A stretch of 23,043 nucleotides of DNA from an uncultured Mycoplasmatota bacterium (GTDB lineage Bacteria > Bacillota_I > Bacilli_A > RF39 > UBA660), in NCBI GenBank assembly GCA_946528555.1, contig CAMMYS010000031.1, forward strand, positions 1 through 23,043, read 5' to 3'. Position 1 is the first letter of the stretch, and the number at the start of each line of letters is the position of its first letter. Under the pieces are notes generated by a model. That model was not told the origin of the DNA. It ran no database searches and saw only the letters and a list, made by a program, of their open reading frames with translations. Below are positions 20,424-23,043 of this stretch, one piece after another. The position numbers and the translations under genes were made by a program.

Positions 20424-22646
20424 TTATTTAACTTTTGCTTTTTTAGCTTTAGACCAAGCACTATAAACAGGTACTCCATCTACTACTCTATAAGCTCTTA
20501 CTCTAAAATAGAATGTTTTTTTACTCTTCAATCCTTCTTCTAAAAATTCAGTAGTGTAAACATCTAAATTAGCTACTTCTTTAAATCCTTTGTTTTTCTT
20601 AGTACTAAATTGGATTACATATCCGTCTTCTCCAGCTACAGTTGTTGGTCTTACTAAAACCTTTCCTGCCTCTGGTGATGATACTGATAATCCTGGTTTT
20701 GCTAAACCTGGTTTTTTACTTACTACTTTTGAAAAACCACCACAATTATTATTGCATGCTCTTACTTTGTAATAATATGTTGTTCCTGTTTTTAATCCTG
20801 TATCTGTATATGAAGTAGTTGTTGATTCACCTACTTTTTCATATGTTCCTTTTTTAGAAGTGCTTCTAAATATTTCATATTTATAAGTACCTTTTACACC
20901 TTTGTATCCAACTTTAACACTATCAAAAGTACTTCCTTTGATACTTGCTTTTGGAGCAGCTGGTGCTGTTAAAACTGTAACAGGATCTGTTGTAGATATT
21001 GTAGTATATTTTGTTTTTTTCTTTTTCTTATATGTTGTATAAGCTGAAATTTTATAAGTATAATTAGTTCCTGCTTTTAATTTCTTATTTGTATAAGTTG
21101 TTGTATTAACATTTTTAATAGTTGCAACTTTTTTCCATTTGCTTCCACTCTTTCTATAAACGAAATAACCTTTAGCATCTGGATTTTTATTCCATGAAAT
21201 TGTAGCTGTACTTGTTGTTGCTCTTTCTTCTCTTGATTCACTAAGATTTACTGTAGGAACAACTGGAGTTGGTTCTGGATCAACTTGTACAGCACTAATA
21301 GTCTTCCACATATATTTGATAGTCATATTTGTATTAAATACTATTTTAGAACCTATTTCATATCTTTGACCATTTACTAAGAAATAATCTATATCTTTGC
21401 TTTCTGGTAATACCATTCCATGTAACATATTTTCTCTTGTAGCAACTAAAGAAGTAGTACATGAATAAGAACCAGTTTCTTGTCCTAATCCATTAAAACT
21501 ACCACCATTATAATCAAATGTTACTGTACACTTATTAGCATCTTGTACAGTTGCTTCTACATTAAAATATACTTTTATTGCATGTGATACTTTCCATGTA
21601 TCAGTTTCTCCATCATGTATTTCAATTGCTATTACTGCATGATAACTACCTGGTGCTAAACCAGCTTTTGGTTTTATCCAAATATTTTCAAATGTTTCTC
21701 CAATTCTAACAGAACCATAAGTATAATCCCATCCATATTCAAATGCATCAACTGAATCCGGATCATTTGAATTATCTACTATCATGCATTCTCCTGCATG
21801 CCAATACTCTGAATAATTAAATTGACAATCAGTATCATATTCATCACTTACATGATCAGTATAAGAATTATTATATAACTTAACTCTAGCAACACTATCT
21901 GACATATATAAAGAATAATCTGCATCTGGATAAGCTTTTAAATACTTCTTATAATCATTAGGATTATATCCTTCTTGAGCAGCATCTAAATATGTATATC
22001 TAGTATCATTAAAAGTAAGTGATAAATACTTTTTGTGCCAATTAGCAAAGAATGTTCTATTTCTATCCATTTCATTATATCTAGATTCTTGAACTTCTCC
22101 ATCAACTTCATCATAATAAGTAAAATTATCAAACTTATAATCTGTACCATGTAAATTACTATAAGTTTCTTCATCAGGCTCAATAGCGCGGCTTCCTTCG
22201 ATAGTCCATGTTCTTGCAATAACAGTTCCAGAATAACTTGGATAATAAATTTGTGTAAATGTATTTCTATCAACATTCAAATCCGCGTCAACAAATTCAG
22301 CCATATATGCTCTAATACTTTCTACATCTGAAAACTCAGGACTGCTTGAAGAACCAGTATACACCATTACATTAAAATCATGATTATCAGGTGAACAAGT
22401 GTGTTCATTACAATATTTAGTTAAATAACTACTAGGATTTGTCCAAGTCAAAGTTGTTGTTCCAACATCTTCATATTCAGCTAATCCTTGAGATACTTTT
22501 ATATTGTAAGTTACATTATCACCTAATGAATCCCATTCCAATATTGTACCATCTTTGCGAATATTAATACCATCAGCAGATACAATATTAGGTATTACTA
22601 GCATTGCTACTAATGCTAATAAAAATGTTCTTATTATTTTTTTCAT
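20424..22646 (-). CDS. Secreted protein with InlB-type repeat and three fibronectin type III domains
   Basis: 740 residues. Signal peptide at 1-24 (KKIIRTFLLALVAMLVIPNIVSA, cut before Asp25). Residues about 25-370 are a large extracellular region of unknown function with several Asp/Asn/Tyr-rich stretches. Residues about 375-455 look like an InlB/Listeria-Bacteroides-type repeat (VTFDYNGGSF ... IKYMWKT), and three fibronectin type III-like domains follow (about 465-560, 565-650, 655-740), each ending near KAGTNYTYKISAY, KTGTTYYYKVRAC and KSKKTFYFRVRAY. There is no LPxTG anchor, choline or SLH domain, and the tail is Lys-rich, so it may be released or bound by charge. It has its own promoter and terminator. 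Role in adhesion or in binding wall or mucus sugars is inferred. Confidence 0.88.
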   Translation of the reverse strand: MKKIIRTFLLALVAMLVIPNIVSADGINIRKDGTILEWDSLGDNVTYNIKVSQGLAEYEDVGTTTLTWTNPSSYLTKYCNEHTCSPDNHDFNVMVYTGSSSSPEFSDVESIRAYMAEFVDADLNVDRNTFTQIYYPSYSGTVIARTWTIEGSRAIEPDEETYSNLHGTDYKFDNFTYYDEVDGEVQESRYNEMDRNRTFFANWHKKYLSLTFNDTRYTYLDAAQEGYNPNDYKKYLKAYPDADYSLYMSDSVARVKLYNNSYTDHVSDEYDTDCQFNYSEYWHAGECMIVDNSNDPDSVDAFEYGWDYTYGSVRIGETFENIWIKPKAGLAPGSYHAVIAIEIHDGETDTWKVSHAIKVYFNVEATVQDANKCTVTFDYNGGSFNGLGQETGSYSCTTSLVATRENMLHGMVLPESKDIDYFLVNGQRYEIGSKIVFNTNMTIKYMWKTISAVQVDPEPTPVVPTVNLSESREERATTSTATISWNKNPDAKGYFVYRKSGSKWKKVATIKNVNTTTYTNKKLKAGTNYTYKISAYTTYKKKKKTKYTTISTTDPVTVLTAPAAPKASIKGSTFDSVKVGYKGVKGTYKYEIFRSTSKKGTYEKVGESTTTSYTDTGLKTGTTYYYKVRACNNNCGGFSKVVSKKPGLAKPGLSVSSPEAGKVLVRPTTVAGEDGYVIQFSTKKNKGFKEVANLDVYTTEFLEEGLKSKKTFYFRVRAYRVVDGVPVYSAWSKAKKAKVK

Positions 22647-22700
22647 TAATTCTTTTCTCCTTTCCTTTTTTTCATATTAATGAAATAATATAACAAATAT

Positions 22701-22729
22701 ATTGTATCTAAATTTTACTACAATTTCAA
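22701..22729 (-). promoter_or_regulatory. Promoter of the secreted fibronectin-type protein
   Basis: On the minus strand TTGAAA (22724-22729), 17 bp, TACAAT (22701-22706), with a leader of about 50 bases. The ribosome site AAAGGAGAAAAGAATT precedes the ATG. Confidence 0.72.
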
Positions 22730-22790
22730 TATTCTATTTTGCTATAGTAATAAAAATATTATACTAATTATTCAAGAATTGACGAAAGGC

Positions 22791-22817
22791 AAAAACTAGT
22801 TGGTTAACTAGTTTTTT
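22791..22817. terminator. Hairpin, 11-bp stem with T-runs on both strands
   Basis: AAAAACTAGTT pairs with AACTAGTTTTT around a GGTT loop; six T on the plus strand and five on the minus strand. It works in either direction in principle; which transcript uses it is unclear because no plus-strand gene ends here. Confidence 0.65.
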
Positions 22818-22824
22818 ATTTCAA

Positions 22825-22849
22825 CAAAAAAAGTTGCATTAAGCAACTT
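22825..22849 (-). terminator. Terminator hairpin, 7-bp stem
   Basis: AAGTTGC/GCAACTT with a 5-base loop, followed on the minus strand by seven T. It lies 110 bases beyond the stop codon of the partial gene at 22960, which suggests a long 3' tail or a separate small transcript. Confidence 0.65.
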
Positions 22850-22959
22850 ATTTTTACAATGGGGCAACTACTTAACTAGTTCTAAACTATTAATCCAAAA
22901 AAATACAATTATTATTGTTTTTCAAAAACAATATATCACATTTTATAAAAAATTCAAAA

Positions 22960-23043
22960 TCATTTGTATTCATATAACAGTTTATCATTTTCATATATAT
23001 ATGGTCCTTTTGCACTTTCATCTCCAAAATAAGTAGATCTATT
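22960..23043 (-). CDS. Unknown protein, C-terminal 27 residues only
   Basis: An open frame on the minus strand enters from beyond the right edge and ends at TGA 22960-22962. It reads NRSTYFGDESAKGPYIYEND and continues with a Lys/Leu/Tyr-rich tail. Nothing in this tail identifies a family. The start and most of the gene are outside the window. Confidence 0.55.
   Translation of the reverse strand, partial: NRSTYFGDESAKGPYIYENDKLLYEYK

Larger units (their letters stand above)
22747..22959. other. Hairpin-rich intergenic region between the secreted protein and the unknown partial gene
   Basis: No gene of more than a few codons is supported. It holds two strong hairpins (22791-22817 and 22831-22849), a 10-base direct repeat TTAACTAGTT (22804-22813 and 22872-22881), a GCAACT repeat, and an ATTGTTTTT/AAAAACAAT palindrome near 22913-22931 followed by T-rich DNA. 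The layout suggests terminators for the upstream partial gene and perhaps a small structured RNA. Confidence 0.4.

Noticed and set aside
20590..20772. Plus-strand open frame of 60 codons
   Set aside because: Antisense to the fibronectin-type domain gene; no start signal.
21986..22276. Minus-strand open frame of 96 codons in another frame
   Set aside because: Inside the secreted-protein gene, low-complexity Ile/Met/Leu content, no ribosome site.
1..23043. CRISPR arrays, tRNA or rRNA genes, insertion sequences
   Set aside because: I saw no regularly spaced repeats, cloverleaf sequences, transposase genes or terminal inverted repeats.

Overview
The window is very AT-rich, tightly packed DNA from a low-GC Gram-positive bacterium. 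Genes use the standard code (TGG for Trp, TGA as stop), have AGGAGG-type ribosome sites and sigma-A-type promoters, and include a YmfF/YmfH-like M16 peptidase pair and a LysM protein. A gut-type Bacilli/Mycoplasmatota lineage fits best, but this is inferred from style, with no rRNA to confirm it. All genes but one (5201-5704) are on the minus strand.

Region 1 (1-4500) is an NAD salvage operon read right to left: nicotinamidase (pncA), nicotinate phosphoribosyltransferase (pncB), NAD synthetase (nadE), a NadR-like NMN adenylyltransferase, a PnuC transporter and a NadD-like adenylyltransferase cut by the window edge. Together they give nicotinamide to nicotinate to NaMN to NaAD to NAD, plus an entry for nicotinamide riboside. 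The promoter has consensus hexamers at 17 bp spacing and lies between two copies of the palindrome TTAACA-N3-TGTTAA, which look like repressor sites.

Region 2 (4500-9300) holds short units: a cytosolic vWA-domain protein divergent from an HTH-like protein, a membrane-anchored double-LysM protein, the M16 peptidase pair (one with HxxEH, one without) and an unknown 125-aa protein. Several terminator hairpins here reach into the last codons of the genes.

Region 3 (9305-20360) is the most interesting part: about 11 kb that looks like one operon of twelve genes with almost no spacing. In transcription order: a 35-aa hydrophobic, Phe-rich peptide; an AroE-family dehydrogenase; a metallo-beta-lactamase-fold hydrolase; a mannosylglycerate-synthase-like glycosyltransferase; an archaeal-type S-adenosylmethionine synthetase; an HprK-like P-loop protein; a single-domain RelA/SpoT-type HD hydrolase; two paralogous GT2 glycosyltransferases; a small P-loop kinase; a radical SAM protein; and a HelD-like helicase. 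The peptide gene runs into a terminator-like hairpin whose 5' arm can also pair with an upstream part of the same gene, which is the layout of an attenuator. I recognise no described pathway with this gene set. A specialised metabolite, glycoconjugate or peptide-modification pathway is the best inference.

Region 4 (20392-23043) has a secreted protein with an InlB-type repeat and three fibronectin type III-like domains, then a roughly 310-bp hairpin-rich intergenic stretch and the C-terminal end of an unknown gene. I saw no tRNA, rRNA, CRISPR, transposase or clear pseudogene.
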